Below the pieces are notes generated by a model that was not told the DNA's origin, did not search any database, and worked only from the letters and a program-made list of their open reading frames with translations. From NCBI RefSeq assembly GCF_000733775.1, contig NZ_JPOE01000002.1, positions 2,418,001-2,482,000 of the forward strand: DNA of 64,000 bases, given 5' to 3'. The position numbers and the translations under genes are program-made. The DNA comes from Thiomonas sp. FB-Cd. Lineage in GTDB: Bacteria; Pseudomonadota; Gammaproteobacteria; Burkholderiales; Burkholderiaceae_C. Positions 28,400 to 37,907 of this stretch are shown here, in pieces. Numbering within the stretch: the stretch's first letter is position 1; each line of letters begins with the position of its first letter.

Positions 28400-29641
28400 A
28401 TGAAGCGACTCCAAGCCTTCAAGTACGAACTCATGGCGACCGGCGAACAGCAGCGCCAGATGCGCCGCTTCGCGGGCTCGTGCCGGGTCGTGTTCAATGA
28501 GGCGCTGGCGTTGCAAAAGACCCGCCACGAGCGGGGCGAGCAAAAGCTCGGCTACGCCGGGCTGTGCAAGGAACTCACGGCATGGCGCAACGGGGCACCG
28601 CTGCCTTCGGGGCGCGTTGCGCCCTGGCTGGCGGAGGCGCCGATCCACCCGTTGCAACAGGCGCTCAAGGATCTGGACCGCGCCTACACCCATTTCTTCG
28701 CCAAGCGCGCGGACTTTCCGCGATTCAAGAAGAAGGGCCAGGGCGCGAGCTTCCGCTACCCCGATCCCAAGCAGATCAAGCTCGATGCGGGGAACAGCCG
28801 CATCGCTCTGCCCAAGCTGGGGTGGCTGCGCTATCGCAACAGCCGGGATGTGCTCGGCGCGGTGCGCAACGTCACGGTGTCGAGCAGCGGCGGCACGTGG
28901 TTCGTGTCGATCCAGACCGAGCGTGAGGTCGAGCAGCCCATCCCGAGCGCCACCCGCGCCATCGGGATCGACGTGGGCATTGCCCGCTTCGCCACGTTCA
29001 GCGACGGTGCGTTTTTGCCACCGCTCAACAGTTTCAGGACGCACGCAGTGCGGCTTGCGCGGTACCAGCGGGCGATGAGCCGCAAGGTGCAGTTCAGCAA
29101 GAACTGGCACAAGGCCAAACGGAGGGTTCAAACCCTTCACACCCGTATCGCCAATGCCCGGCGCGACGATCTGCACAAGGCCACGACCACGATCAGCCAA
29201 AACCACGCGATGGTGTGGATCGAGGACTTGCAGGTGAGGAACATGTCGCGCAGCGCTGCGGGAACGGCCGAGCGACCGTGCAGGAATGTCCGGGCCAAGA
29301 GCGGCTTGAACAAGTCGATCCTGGACCAGGGCTGGGCCGAGTTTCGCCGGCAACTGGACGACAAGCTCCAGTGGAGCGGCGGATGGCTCGTTGCGGTGCC
29401 GCCGCACAACACGAGCCGCACCTGTCCAGACTGCGGCCACATCGCGGCGGACAATCGCCGCACGCAGGCCCAGTTCAGATGCGTGGCGTGTGGCTATGCG
29501 AATCATGCCGATGTGGTCGGCGCGATGAATATTTTGGCGCGGGGACACCGCGTTGCAGCCTGTGGAGAGGTGGTGCATTCAGGCCCCTCGGCGAAGCAGG
29601 AACCCACCGAAGCGACTGCGTATGAGGTCACTCATGCGTAG
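28400..29641 (+). CDS. tnpB: TnpB, IS200/IS605-type RNA-guided nuclease (no tnpA)
   Basis: A 413-residue TnpB (OrfB). The RuvC-like active site is complete: Asp in AIGIDVGIARFA (about residue 196), Glu in VWIEDLQV (about 274) and Asp in NHADVVGAMNIL (about 372). The zinc ribbon reads CPDC then CVAC. TnpB proteins cut DNA guided by an RNA from the element's right end and help the element persist. There is no tnpA beside it, so it depends on a transposase elsewhere or is stranded. It sits between the thiolase and ridA and breaks the liu transcription unit. Confidence 0.92.
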   Translation: MKRLQAFKYELMATGEQQRQMRRFAGSCRVVFNEALALQKTRHERGEQKLGYAGLCKELTAWRNGAPLPSGRVAPWLAEAPIHPLQQALKDLDRAYTHFFAKRADFPRFKKKGQGASFRYPDPKQIKLDAGNSRIALPKLGWLRYRNSRDVLGAVRNVTVSSSGGTWFVSIQTEREVEQPIPSATRAIGIDVGIARFATFSDGAFLPPLNSFRTHAVRLARYQRAMSRKVQFSKNWHKAKRRVQTLHTRIANARRDDLHKATTTISQNHAMVWIEDLQVRNMSRSAAGTAERPCRNVRAKSGLNKSILDQGWAEFRRQLDDKLQWSGGWLVAVPPHNTSRTCPDCGHIAADNRRTQAQFRCVACGYANHADVVGAMNILARGHRVAACGEVVHSGPSAKQEPTEATAYEVTHA

Positions 29642-29649
29642 CGCCGTAG

Positions 29650-29707
29650 GAATCCCCGTCCTTCCCGCGCAAGCGGTGGCGAAAGCCAAGGGCGGGGAGG
29701 ATGTCAA
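29650..29707 (+). ncRNA. Right-end (omega/reRNA) scaffold of the first TnpB element
   Basis: Just after the tnpB stop codon an outer stem (CCCCGTCCTT pairing with AAGGGCGGGG, one G-U pair) encloses two small hairpins (CCGC-GCAA-GCGG and GGC-GAAA-GCC), a three-way junction. The region ends with GAGGATGTCAA, typical of this class of right end. This is the expected 3' scaffold of the TnpB guide RNA; the guide would be the sequence just past the end. Confidence 0.6.
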
Positions 29708-29741
29708 GTCGCCAGGCAGCCCGTCTGGCACAGCGCCGACC

Positions 29742-30146
29742 ATGGACGCACGACACCCCATGCGTCGGCTGATCCGTTCGGGCTCCAGCTTCGAGGCCTT
29801 GGCCGGCTACAGCCGCGCCGTGGTCGACGGCCGCGACGTGCACGTGTCGGGCACGACCGGCTTCGACTACGCACGCATGACCATCGACGAGGACGCGGTG
29901 GCGCAGACGCACCAGTGCTTTCGCAACATCGACGCCGCGTTGCGCGAAGCCGGGTGCACACTGGATGATGTGGTGCGCGTGCGCTACCTGCTCACCGACG
30001 CGGCGCTGTTCGAGCGCCTGGCGCCCCTCTTCGGCGAATACTTTGCCCGCGCGCGCCCGGCGGCCACCGCCCAGGTCTGCGGACTGGTGGATCCGCGCAT
30101 GCGCATCGAAATCGAAGTGACGGCCAAACTTCCGGAGACCGCCTGA
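29742..30146 (+). CDS. RidA/YjgF-family protein
   Basis: A 134-residue Rid-family protein. Active RidA enzymes hydrolyse reactive enamine/imine intermediates. The C-terminal RMRIEIEVTAKLPE and the ARARPAATAQVCGLVD region fit the fold. The arginine that is essential in RidA (in the PARS motif) appears to be Ala here (RPAATAQ), so it may belong to a non-deaminase Rid subgroup. The start is ATG at 29742; a second ATG is six codons on. It lies just after the TnpB element and 2 bp before the next dehydrogenase gene, indicating an operon. Confidence 0.82.
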   Translation: MDARHPMRRLIRSGSSFEALAGYSRAVVDGRDVHVSGTTGFDYARMTIDEDAVAQTHQCFRNIDAALREAGCTLDDVVRVRYLLTDAALFERLAPLFGEYFARARPAATAQVCGLVDPRMRIEIEVTAKLPETA

Positions 30147-30148
30147 CC

Positions 30149-31276
30149 ATGCTGCTTGATGCCGACCACCAGATGATCCGCGACGCGGTGCGCGACTTCG
30201 TGCAAGCCGAAATCGCCCCCCACGCGGCGAGCTGGGCGCAGCAGTCGCGCTTTCCCCGCGAAGCGCTGGAGGGGCTGGCGGCGCTGGGTTGCCTGGGCAT
30301 CGCCGTGCCCACGGCGTGGGACGGCGCCGGGCTGGACTATCTGGCGCTGGCGCTGGCCATCGAGGAAATTGCCGCAGGCGACGGCGCAACCAGCACCGTG
30401 GTCAGTGTGAACAACTGCCCCGTGTGCTCGATCCTCCTGGCCTGGGGCAGCGACGCGCAAAAGCAGCGCTGGCTCAAGCCGGTGGCGCGTGGCGCCATGA
30501 TCGGCGCCTTCGCGCTGACTGAGCCGCAGGCCGGCTCCGACGCATCGAACCTGCGCACCACGGCTCGCCGGGACGGCGACGATTACGTGCTCGACGGGGT
30601 CAAGCAGTTCATCACCAGCGGCAAGAACGGCCAGGTCGCCATTGTCCTGGCTGCAACCGACCGCGCAGCCGGCAAGCACGGCATCAGCGCATTCATCGTC
30701 CCCACCGATGCGCCGGGCTACAGCGTCGAGCGCCTGGAACACAAGGCCGGCCAGGCGGCCAGCGACACGGCGCAGATTCGCCTGCAGGCCTGCCGTGTGC
30801 CAGCAAGCCAGCGCATCGGGCGCGAAGGCGAGGGCTACAAAATCGCGCTCTCAGGCCTCGAAGGGGGCCGGATCGGCATTGCCTCGCAGGCCGTGGGCAT
30901 GGCACGCGCGGCGTTCGAGGCTGCGCTGCGCTATGCACGCGAGCGCAGTGCCTTCGGCCGCACGCTGTTCGAGCACCAGGCGGTGCAATTCAGGCTCGCG
31001 GAGATGGCCATGCGCATTGAGACCGCGCGGCAGATGGTGTGGCATGCCGCCCAGCTCAAGGATGCCGGCGTGCCGTGCCTGAAGGAGGCGGCCATGGCCA
31101 AGCTGTATGCCAGCGAGATGGCCGAGGCCGTGTGCAGCGACGCGATGCAGATCCACGGCGGCTACGGCTACGTGGAAGACTTCCCCGTCGAGCGCATCTG
31201 GCGTGACGTGCGGGTATGCCAGATTTACGAAGGCACGAGCGACGTGCAGAAAATACTCATCGCCCGCGCGCTGTAA
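30149..31276 (+). CDS. Short-chain acyl-CoA dehydrogenase
   Basis: A 375-residue acyl-CoA dehydrogenase. FALTEPQAGSDASNLRTTA and QFITSGKNGQVAIVLA are FAD-binding motifs. The catalytic Glu lies in QIYEGTSDVQK (about residue 362), the position used by butyryl-CoA and similar dehydrogenases, unlike liuA. It starts 2 bp after ridA. It probably oxidises another short or branched acyl-CoA produced in the same pathway; the exact substrate is not visible. Confidence 0.9.
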   Translation: MLLDADHQMIRDAVRDFVQAEIAPHAASWAQQSRFPREALEGLAALGCLGIAVPTAWDGAGLDYLALALAIEEIAAGDGATSTVVSVNNCPVCSILLAWGSDAQKQRWLKPVARGAMIGAFALTEPQAGSDASNLRTTARRDGDDYVLDGVKQFITSGKNGQVAIVLAATDRAAGKHGISAFIVPTDAPGYSVERLEHKAGQAASDTAQIRLQACRVPASQRIGREGEGYKIALSGLEGGRIGIASQAVGMARAAFEAALRYARERSAFGRTLFEHQAVQFRLAEMAMRIETARQMVWHAAQLKDAGVPCLKEAAMAKLYASEMAEAVCSDAMQIHGGYGYVEDFPVERIWRDVRVCQIYEGTSDVQKILIARAL

Positions 31277-31317
31277 TGCAAGACCGACAAGAGCCCACCC
31301 CACCGAGGAGACCCGTC

Positions 31318-31920
31318 ATGCCTGTGGCACCCATCGCGTTCTTTTTCGATTTTTCCTCACCCTATTCCTACCTTGCGAGCACGCAGATCGAGGCGCTGGC
31401 AGAGCGGCACGACCGCGGCATCGAGTGGGTGCCGATCCTGCTTGGTCCGGTGTTCGCCACGACAGGGGCCAAGCCCCTGGTCGAGCAGCCTTTGAAAGGG
31501 GATTACGCGCGCATCGACATTCCCCGCTCGGCACGCTTTTTCGGCGTGCCGTACCAGCATCCGGCGCCCTTCCCCATCGCCACGCACCATGCGGCGCGCG
31601 TGCTCATCGGCCTGCAGCGCGAGCTGCCCGCACAGGCTGTGCCCTGGGTGCACGCGGCGTTCAGCGCCTATTTCATGCAGGGCAGGAACATCAGCCAACC
31701 CGAGGTGCTGCACAGTGTGGCGCAAGACCTCGGCATCAACACGGCCCGCATTGATGGCTGGTGCAACGAGCCGCAAATCAAGGCACAGCTCAAGGCCAAC
31801 GTCGACCGCGCGATGCAAAGCGGGGTTTGCGGCGCCCCGTTTTTCGTGGTGGACGATGAGCCCTTCTGGGGGGTGGACCGCCTGCCCCAGATCGACCGCT
31901 GGCTCACGGCCCGGTTTTGA
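31318..31920 (+). CDS. DsbA-fold 2-hydroxychromene-2-carboxylate isomerase-like
   Basis: A 200-residue thioredoxin-fold protein of the HCCA-isomerase/kappa-GST type. The N-terminus IAFFFDFSSPYSYLAS has Ser in place of the redox cysteine pair, which is normal for this group. CGAPFFVVDDEPFWGVDRL near the C-terminus is the second signature. The family uses glutathione in aromatic degradation, but many members have unknown roles. The ATG at 31318 follows GAGGAG. It lies inside the liu gene series with short gaps on both sides. Confidence 0.85.
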   Translation: MPVAPIAFFFDFSSPYSYLASTQIEALAERHDRGIEWVPILLGPVFATTGAKPLVEQPLKGDYARIDIPRSARFFGVPYQHPAPFPIATHHAARVLIGLQRELPAQAVPWVHAAFSAYFMQGRNISQPEVLHSVAQDLGINTARIDGWCNEPQIKAQLKANVDRAMQSGVCGAPFFVVDDEPFWGVDRLPQIDRWLTARF

Positions 31921-31988
31921 CAACACGCCATCCATCCGGTTCCGCAGACGACGCCCGAGCGCCGCGAACCCCAACCCCGGAGACATCC

Positions 31989-33685
31989 ATGACCGCTGTA
32001 TTCACCACCAGCTACGCCTGCGGCGAACAACGCCAGCCCCTGCTCACCCAGACCCTCGGTGCCTTCTTCGATGCCATGGCGGAGCGCCAGGGCGCGCATG
32101 AAGCCCTGGTGTCCCGTCACCAGGGCCGGCACCTGTCGTACACCGAACTGCGCCGCGAAGTCGACCAACTGGCAAGCGCCATGCTCCGAAGCGGTTTGCG
32201 CAAGGGCGACCGCGTGGGCATCTGGGCCCACAACTGCGTGGAGTGGGTGCTGATGCAACTGGCCACCGCCAAGGTGGGCATCATCCTGGTCAACATCAAT
32301 CCTGCATACCGCACCACCGAGGTCGAGTACGCCCTCAACAAGGTGGGCTGCAAGGCGCTCGTCACCATGACCCGGTTCAAGACCAGCGACTACCTGGCGA
32401 TGCTGCGTGAACTGGCGCCCGAGATCTCCGCCAGCACACCCGGTGCGCTGCGCGCGGCGAGACTGCCCGACTTGCGGCTCGTGGTGCATCTGGGTGATGC
32501 TGCGGAAGCCGGCATGCTGCGTTTTGCCGACTGGATTGCCCAAGGCAGCGCAGCCGACCCGGTGGTGGCCCAGGCCGCGGCGCAGCTCAGCGCCACGGAG
32601 CCCATCAACATCCAGTTCACCAGCGGCACCACGGGCTTTCCCAAGGGCGCCACGCTCACGCACAGCAACATCCTGAACAACGGCTATTTCATTGGCGAGG
32701 CGATGAAACTCACGGCCGCCGACAGGCTGTGCATTCCCGTGCCGCTCTACCACTGCTTCGGCATGGTGCTGGGCAATCTGGCGTGCCTCACGCACGGCGC
32801 CACGATCGTGTATCCCAACGATGCATTCGACCCGCTGCTGACGCTGCAAGCCGTGCAGGACGAAGCCTGCACCGGACTGCACGGCGTGCCCACCATGTTC
32901 ATCGCCATGCTCGATCACCCGCGCTTTGCCGAGTTCGATCTGGGCACCTTGCGCACCGGCATCATGGCCGGCAGCCCCTGCCCCACCGCGGTGATGAAGC
33001 GCGTGGTCAGCGACATGCACCTGTCAGAGATCACCATCGCCTATGGCATGACCGAGACGGCGCCCGTGAGTTGTCAAAGCTCGACCGACACGCCGCTGGA
33101 CAAGCGGGTGAGCACGGTCGGCCAGGTGCAGCCGCATCTGGAGGTCAAGATCGTCGACGCGCAAACCGGCGCGGTCGTGCCCCGGGCACCCCCGGTGAGC
33201 TGTGCACCCGTGGCTATTCGGTAATGCACGGCTACTGGGGTGACGAGGCGAAGACGCGCGAGGCCATCGACCCTGAGGGCTGGATGCACACCGGCGACCT
33301 GGCCACGATGGACGCCGAGGGCTATGTCAACATCGTCGGGCGCATCAAGGACATGGTGATCCGCGGCGGCGAGAACATCTATCCGCGTGAGGTGGAGGAA
33401 TTCCTCTACCGACACCCCCAGGTGCAGGACGTGCAGGTGGTGGGCGTGCCCGATCCGAAGTACGGCGAGGAGCTATGCGCCTGGATCATCCCCAAGCCGG
33501 GCACAACCCCCACCGAAAGCGACATTCGCGCGTTCTGCAACGGGCAGATTGCCCACTACAAGATCCCCCGCTACATCCGTTTCGTGCAGAGTTTTCCCCT
33601 GACCATCACGGGCAAGGTGCAAAAGTTCAAGATTCGCGACGAGATGAAACAGGAACTCGGCTTGCAGGAACAACGCACCGCCTGA
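31989..33685 (+). pseudogene. Acyl-CoA synthetase (AMP-binding), frameshifted
   Basis: An AMP-forming fatty acid/branched acid-CoA ligase of about 565 residues. The ATP motif [16 protein letters not shown] (about residue 210), YGMTET and, after the break, [12 protein letters not shown] and the C-terminal lysine region [10 protein letters not shown] are all present. The first part reads in one frame to about 33183 and the rest in another. Adding one G to GGG at 33184-33186 restores [18 protein letters not shown]. So it is either a real frameshift or a sequencing error. In liu clusters such ligases activate isovalerate or related acids. Confidence 0.85.
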
Positions 33686-33700
33686 CCCCTGCCGACCATC

Positions 33701-35320
33701 ATGCCCCACATCGAATCCCGTATCGACATCCGAAGCGCCGCCTGCGCCGCCAACGCGCAGGCCATGCGCGCGCTGCTCGATGACTTGCGCGCCAAGCTGG
33801 AGCAGGCCGCCGTGGGCGGTGGCGACGCCGCGCGCGCCAAGCACACCGCGCGCGGCAAGCTGCTGCCGCGTGAGCGCGTGGCGCAACTGCTCGACCCCGG
33901 CACACCGTTCCTGGAATTCTCGGCGCTTGCGGCGCTTGGCCTGTATGGCGACGCCGCGCCGGGTGCCGGCCTCATCACGGGCATGGGCCGCGTGGCCGGG
34001 CGCGAGTGCGTGATCGTGTGCAATGACGCCACGGTCAAGGGCGGCACCTATTACCCGATGACCGTCAAAAAACACCTGCGCGCGCAGGACATCGCCCGGG
34101 AAAACCGTTTGCCCTGCATCTACCTCGTGGACTCCGGCGGCGCCAACCTGCCCAACCAGGATGAGGTCTTCCCCGATCGCGACCATTTCGGGCGCATCTT
34201 CTACAACCAGGCCACCATGAGCGCCGCAGGCATCCCGCAAATTGCCGTGGTCATGGGCTCATGCACCGCCGGCGGTGCCTACGTGCCGGCGATGAGCGAC
34301 GAATCCGTGATCGTCAAGGGCCAGGGCACCATCTTCCTGGCTGGGCCGCCGCTGGTGAAAGCCGCCATCGGCGAGGTGGTGAGCGCCGAGGACCTGGGTG
34401 GAGCGGACGTGCACACGCGCTTGTCGGGCGTGGCCGATCACTTTGCCCACGACGACGCGGAAGCGCTGGCCATCACCCGCCGCATCGTCGGGCATCTGCC
34501 AGCCCCCGCCGAGAAGGGCCTGGGCCAGGGCCTGGACCTGCGCACACCGCGCGACCCCGCCTACAGCGCAGACGAGCTGCATGCCCTGGCCCCGCTCGAC
34601 CTGCGCAAACCCCTGGACGTGCGCGAAATCATCGCGCGCATTGTCGACGGCTCCGAATTCGACGAATTCAAGGCCCGCTATGGCGCGACGCTGGTGTGCG
34701 GTTTTGCCCACATCCAGGGCATGCCGGTGGGCATTGTGGCCAACAACGGCATCTTGTTTTCCGAGTCCGCCGTCAAGGGCGCGCATTTCATCGAGCTGTG
34801 CTGCCAGCGCCGCGTGCCGCTCGTGTTCCTGCAGAACATCACCGGCTTCATGATCGGCAAGAAGGCCGAGAACGAGGGGATCGCCCGCAATGGCGCCAAG
34901 ATGGTCACCGCCGTGGCTTGCGCCCAGGTGCCCAAGTTCACCGTCATCATCGGCGGCAGCTTCGGCGCGGGCAATTACGGAATGTGCGGGCGGGCGTACG
35001 GCCCGCGGCAACTCTGGATGTGGCCGAACGCGCGCATCAGCGTGATGGGGGGCGAGCAGGCAGCCGCCGTGCTGGCCACGGTCAAGCGCGACGGGATCGA
35101 GGCCCGCGGCGGCCAGTGGAGCGAGCAGGAGGAGGATGCATTCAAGGCGCCGATCCGCGCCCAGTACGAATCCCAGGGCCACCCCTACCATTCCACCGCC
35201 CGACTGTGGGACGACGGCATCATCGACCCCGCCGACACCCGCCGCGTGCTCGCGCTCGGCCTGTCGGCGGCGCTGAATGCGCCCATCCCCGAGACCCGGT
35301 TCGGGGTGTTCCGGATGTGA
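33701..35320 (+). CDS. liuB: Methylcrotonyl-CoA carboxylase, carboxyltransferase subunit
   Basis: A 539-residue carboxyltransferase (beta) subunit. With the biotin subunit LiuD it carboxylates 3-methylcrotonyl-CoA to 3-methylglutaconyl-CoA. Motifs include [38 protein letters not shown] and [18 protein letters not shown], characteristic of methylcrotonyl rather than propionyl enzymes. It starts 15 bp after the synthetase. Its end overlaps the putative start of the DinB gene (TGATG). Confidence 0.95.
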   Translation: MPHIESRIDIRSAACAANAQAMRALLDDLRAKLEQAAVGGGDAARAKHTARGKLLPRERVAQLLDPGTPFLEFSALAALGLYGDAAPGAGLITGMGRVAGRECVIVCNDATVKGGTYYPMTVKKHLRAQDIARENRLPCIYLVDSGGANLPNQDEVFPDRDHFGRIFYNQATMSAAGIPQIAVVMGSCTAGGAYVPAMSDESVIVKGQGTIFLAGPPLVKAAIGEVVSAEDLGGADVHTRLSGVADHFAHDDAEALAITRRIVGHLPAPAEKGLGQGLDLRTPRDPAYSADELHALAPLDLRKPLDVREIIARIVDGSEFDEFKARYGATLVCGFAHIQGMPVGIVANNGILFSESAVKGAHFIELCCQRRVPLVFLQNITGFMIGKKAENEGIARNGAKMVTAVACAQVPKFTVIIGGSFGAGNYGMCGRAYGPRQLWMWPNARISVMGGEQAAAVLATVKRDGIEARGGQWSEQEEDAFKAPIRAQYESQGHPYHSTARLWDDGIIDPADTRRVLALGLSAALNAPIPETRFGVFRM

Positions 35321-35940
35321 TGCATCCGATCCCTCCGACACAGGACTCCGCCACAGACCATGCGTGCCATGATCGACAATCCATGGCGACTGCCGACAAT
35401 GCCCTTGCCATGAGCCTGCATGCCCATTTGCTCACGATGGCCCGCTATCACGCCTGGGCGACCCGCAGGCTGCTGGAAGCCCACGTCGCCGCCGTGTCCG
35501 AGGCCGACTACCGGCGCGATTGCGGACTGTTCTTTCACAGCGTGCATGGCACGCTCAACCACCTGCTGGTGGCCGATGCGCTGCTCTGGTTTTCGCGCTT
35601 TGCCCAGGGCATCTCCAACACGGTGGCGCTCGACCTGCTGGCCGAGCCTGACCGGGCACGCCTGGTCGAGCGCCTGCTTGGGGCCACCGCCGCATGGGAA
35701 CCCTTTGTTCGCGCCTTGCCCGAGGCAAGCCTGCGCGGGGATCTGCATTACACGAGCACCCGTGGCCTGGCCATAACGCTGCCTTACGCCTCAACCCTGG
35801 CGCATGTCTTCAACCACGGCACCCACCACCGTGGCCAGATCACCGCTGCACTCACCGCAATGGGCTTTGCATGCCCTGAGCTGGATCTCGTTTATATGCT
35901 GCAGGCTGAGCGCCGCCAACAGGAGCAAAAGCAACGATGA
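35320..35940 (+). CDS. DinB-family protein
   Basis: A protein of up to 206 residues with the DinB four-helix fold. LLTMARYHAWATRRLLEA, FFHSVHGTLNHLLVADALW-like text and HVFNHGTHHRGQITAAL supply the conserved histidines that bind a metal in this family. DinB-like proteins are thiol-dependent enzymes or of unknown function. The start is unsettled: ATG at 35320 overlaps the liuB stop, and ATG codons at 35383 and 35410 are also in frame, the last closest to typical N-termini. It ends in an ATGA overlap with liuC. Confidence 0.78.
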   Translation: MHPIPPTQDSATDHACHDRQSMATADNALAMSLHAHLLTMARYHAWATRRLLEAHVAAVSEADYRRDCGLFFHSVHGTLNHLLVADALLWFSRFAQGISNTVALDLLAEPDRARLVERLLGATAAWEPFVRALPEASLRGDLHYTSTRGLAITLPYASTLAHVFNHGTHHRGQITAALTAMGFACPELDLVYMLQAERRQQEQKQR

Positions 35941-36730
35941 ACCCTGCACCAGTCGTGGTGTCCCGCACCGACGCGGTGGCCACCGTTCTTCTCTCACGCC
36001 CGAGGTACGCAACGCCTTCGATGCGGCCACCGTCGCCGCCCTGCATGCCGCCTTCATTGAACTGGGCAGCCAGGACCCTGTGCGCGTGGTGGTGCTTGCG
36101 GCTGACGGCCCTGCCTTTTGCGCCGGGGCGGACCTCAACTGGATGCGTGCCATGGCCGCATTCTCGGATACCGAGAACCGCGACGACGCCTTGCAACTCG
36201 CGCGCATGCTGCGCGCCATCGCGGAGTGCCCCAAACCCGTGATCGCCCGCGTGCAAGGCGATGCCTTCGCCGGAGGCTTCGGCCTGGTGGCCGCCTGCGA
36301 CGTCGCCGTTGCCGTGCGGACGGCGCGGTTCTGCTTGAGCGAGGTCAAACTCGGGCTCGTCCCCGCCACCATCATGCCCCATGTGCTGCGCGCCATTGGC
36401 GAACGATCGGCGCAGCGCTACACCCTCACGGCCGAAGTGTTCGATGCGGCAACGGCGCGTGCGATCGGGTTGCTGCATGAGGTTGCTGCCGACACGGCAG
36501 AGCTGGACGCCCAGGTGCAACAATGGGCGAATGCCCTGGCGGCTGCATCGCCTCAGGCGCTGGCGGCCGCCAAGCGGCTGCTGGCCGAGGTGGCGCACCG
36601 CCCGTTGAATGAAGCGCTGCTGGCCGATACCGCCGAGCGCATCGCCGTTGCCCGCGCCAGCCCCGACGGGCGCGAGGGCATTGCGGCGTTCCTGCAGCGC
36701 CGCAAACCTTCCTGGATATCCTCATCCTGA
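35937..36730 (+). pseudogene. liuC: Methylglutaconyl-CoA hydratase LiuC, frameshifted
   Basis: An enoyl-CoA hydratase of about 264 residues that would hydrate 3-methylglutaconyl-CoA to HMG-CoA. The oxyanion motifs FCAGADLNWMRAMA and AGGFGLVAACDVAVA, and SEVKLGLVPATI, fit LiuC/AUH. The N-terminus MNPAPVVVSRTDAVATVLL runs in one frame and EVRNAFDAATVAALHAAF onward in another. Adding one C to CCC at 35999-36001 restores LLSRPEVRNAF. It begins in an ATGA overlap with the DinB gene. Same kind of lesion as the upstream synthetase. Confidence 0.87.
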
Positions 36731-36749
36731 TTGTGCTTTGGACCCCGAC

Positions 36750-37781
36750 ATGACCGCAACCACGACACCCACCTGGACTGCAGAACGCATCGAAGCCCTG
36801 CTCGCCCTCCCCCTTCCTGAACTCATGTGGCAAGCGCAGCAGGCGCATCGCGCCCACTTCGACCCCACCGCCGTCCAACTGTCCTCGCTGCTGTCGATCA
36901 AGACCGGCGGCTGTGCCGAGGACTGCGGCTATTGCCCCCAATCCGCGCATTACGACGTGGGCGTGAAAGCCGACAAGCTGATGGACGTCGATCTGGTCCT
37001 GGCCAACGCGCAGGCCGCCAAGGACGCCGGAGCCAGCCGCTTTTGCATGGGTGCGGCGTGGCGCGAGCCCAAGGACCGCGACATTGACAAGGTCGCCGCC
37101 ATTGTCGAAGGCGTCAAGGCTCTGGGGCTCGAAACCTGCATGACCCTGGGCATGCTCAAGCCCGAGCAGGCGCACCGGCTGGCCGACGCCGGGCTGGACT
37201 ACTACAACCACAACCTCGACACGTCACCCGAGTTCTACGGCAACATCATCTCCACGCGCACGTACCAGGAACGCATCGACACGCTGCACGCCGTGCGCGA
37301 AGCGGGCATGCACGTGTGTTGCGGCGGGATTGTCGGCATGGGCGAGGGGCGGCGCGACCGCGCAGGCCTCCTGGCCGAACTGGCGAACCTCAATCCGTAC
37401 CCCGAATCGGTTCCCATCAATGCACTGGTTCGCGTGGCGGGCACGCCCCTGGAGCACGCACCCGACCTCGACCCCTTCGAATTCGTGCGCACCGTGGCCG
37501 CCGCTCGCATCGTCATGCCCCGCGCCTGGGTGCGCCTGTCGGCCGGCCGCAAGGAACTGGGCGATGGCATTCAGGCGCTGTGCTTTCTCGCCGGCGCCAA
37601 TTCCATCTTCTACGGCGACACGCTGCTCGTCACCGGCAATGCGGATGTCGATGCGGACCGCGAACTGTTCGCACGCCTGGGCATGCATGCCGTTGGCGTA
37701 GCCGGCGATGCGCCGCCATCGGCGGCTCCTGCGCGCAAGCGCGAATCGATTCCCCTGCATGTGGCTGCCACCGAATCCTGA
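36750..37781 (+). CDS. bioB: Biotin synthase
   Basis: A 343-residue radical SAM enzyme that inserts sulfur into dethiobiotin. The 4Fe-4S motif CAEDCGYC (about residues 52-59) and [12 protein letters not shown] are diagnostic; further cysteines for the second cluster are in CMTLG and CCGGIVG. It starts 19 bp after liuC in the same direction. Biotin is the cofactor of the LiuB/LiuD carboxylase, so placement here is functionally coherent. The other bio genes are not in the window. A transposon insertion follows 125 bp downstream. Confidence 0.95.
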   Translation: MTATTTPTWTAERIEALLALPLPELMWQAQQAHRAHFDPTAVQLSSLLSIKTGGCAEDCGYCPQSAHYDVGVKADKLMDVDLVLANAQAAKDAGASRFCMGAAWREPKDRDIDKVAAIVEGVKALGLETCMTLGMLKPEQAHRLADAGLDYYNHNLDTSPEFYGNIISTRTYQERIDTLHAVREAGMHVCCGGIVGMGEGRRDRAGLLAELANLNPYPESVPINALVRVAGTPLEHAPDLDPFEFVRTVAAARIVMPRAWVRLSAGRKELGDGIQALCFLAGANSIFYGDTLLVTGNADVDADRELFARLGMHAVGVAGDAPPSAAPARKRESIPLHVAATES

Positions 37782-37845
37782 TTGCTGCCATGCGCACAAA
37801 CGCTGCAGCAGCCGATTGGCGCCATCGCGCTGCATGCACTGAAGG

Positions 37846-37882
37846 TTGACTGCTCCCCGGCCTGAAGGCCGAAGATTCCCAC
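37846..37882 (-). ncRNA. Right-end hairpin (omega RNA scaffold) of the second TnpB element
   Basis: On the minus strand, GTGGGAATCTTCGGCC-TTCA-GGCCGGGGAG and then CAGTCAA lie about 25 bp after the tnpB stop. This is the usual compact right-end hairpin of IS605-type elements and the expected 3' part of the guide RNA. Confidence 0.5.
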
Positions 37883-37907
37883 TTCACAGAGCCCTGCCCA
37901 TGCCGCT

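Noticed and set aside
34261..35319. Open frame on the plus strand inside liuB leading into the DinB gene
   Set aside because: It is the alternative frame of liuB; only the part after 35320 resembles a protein family.
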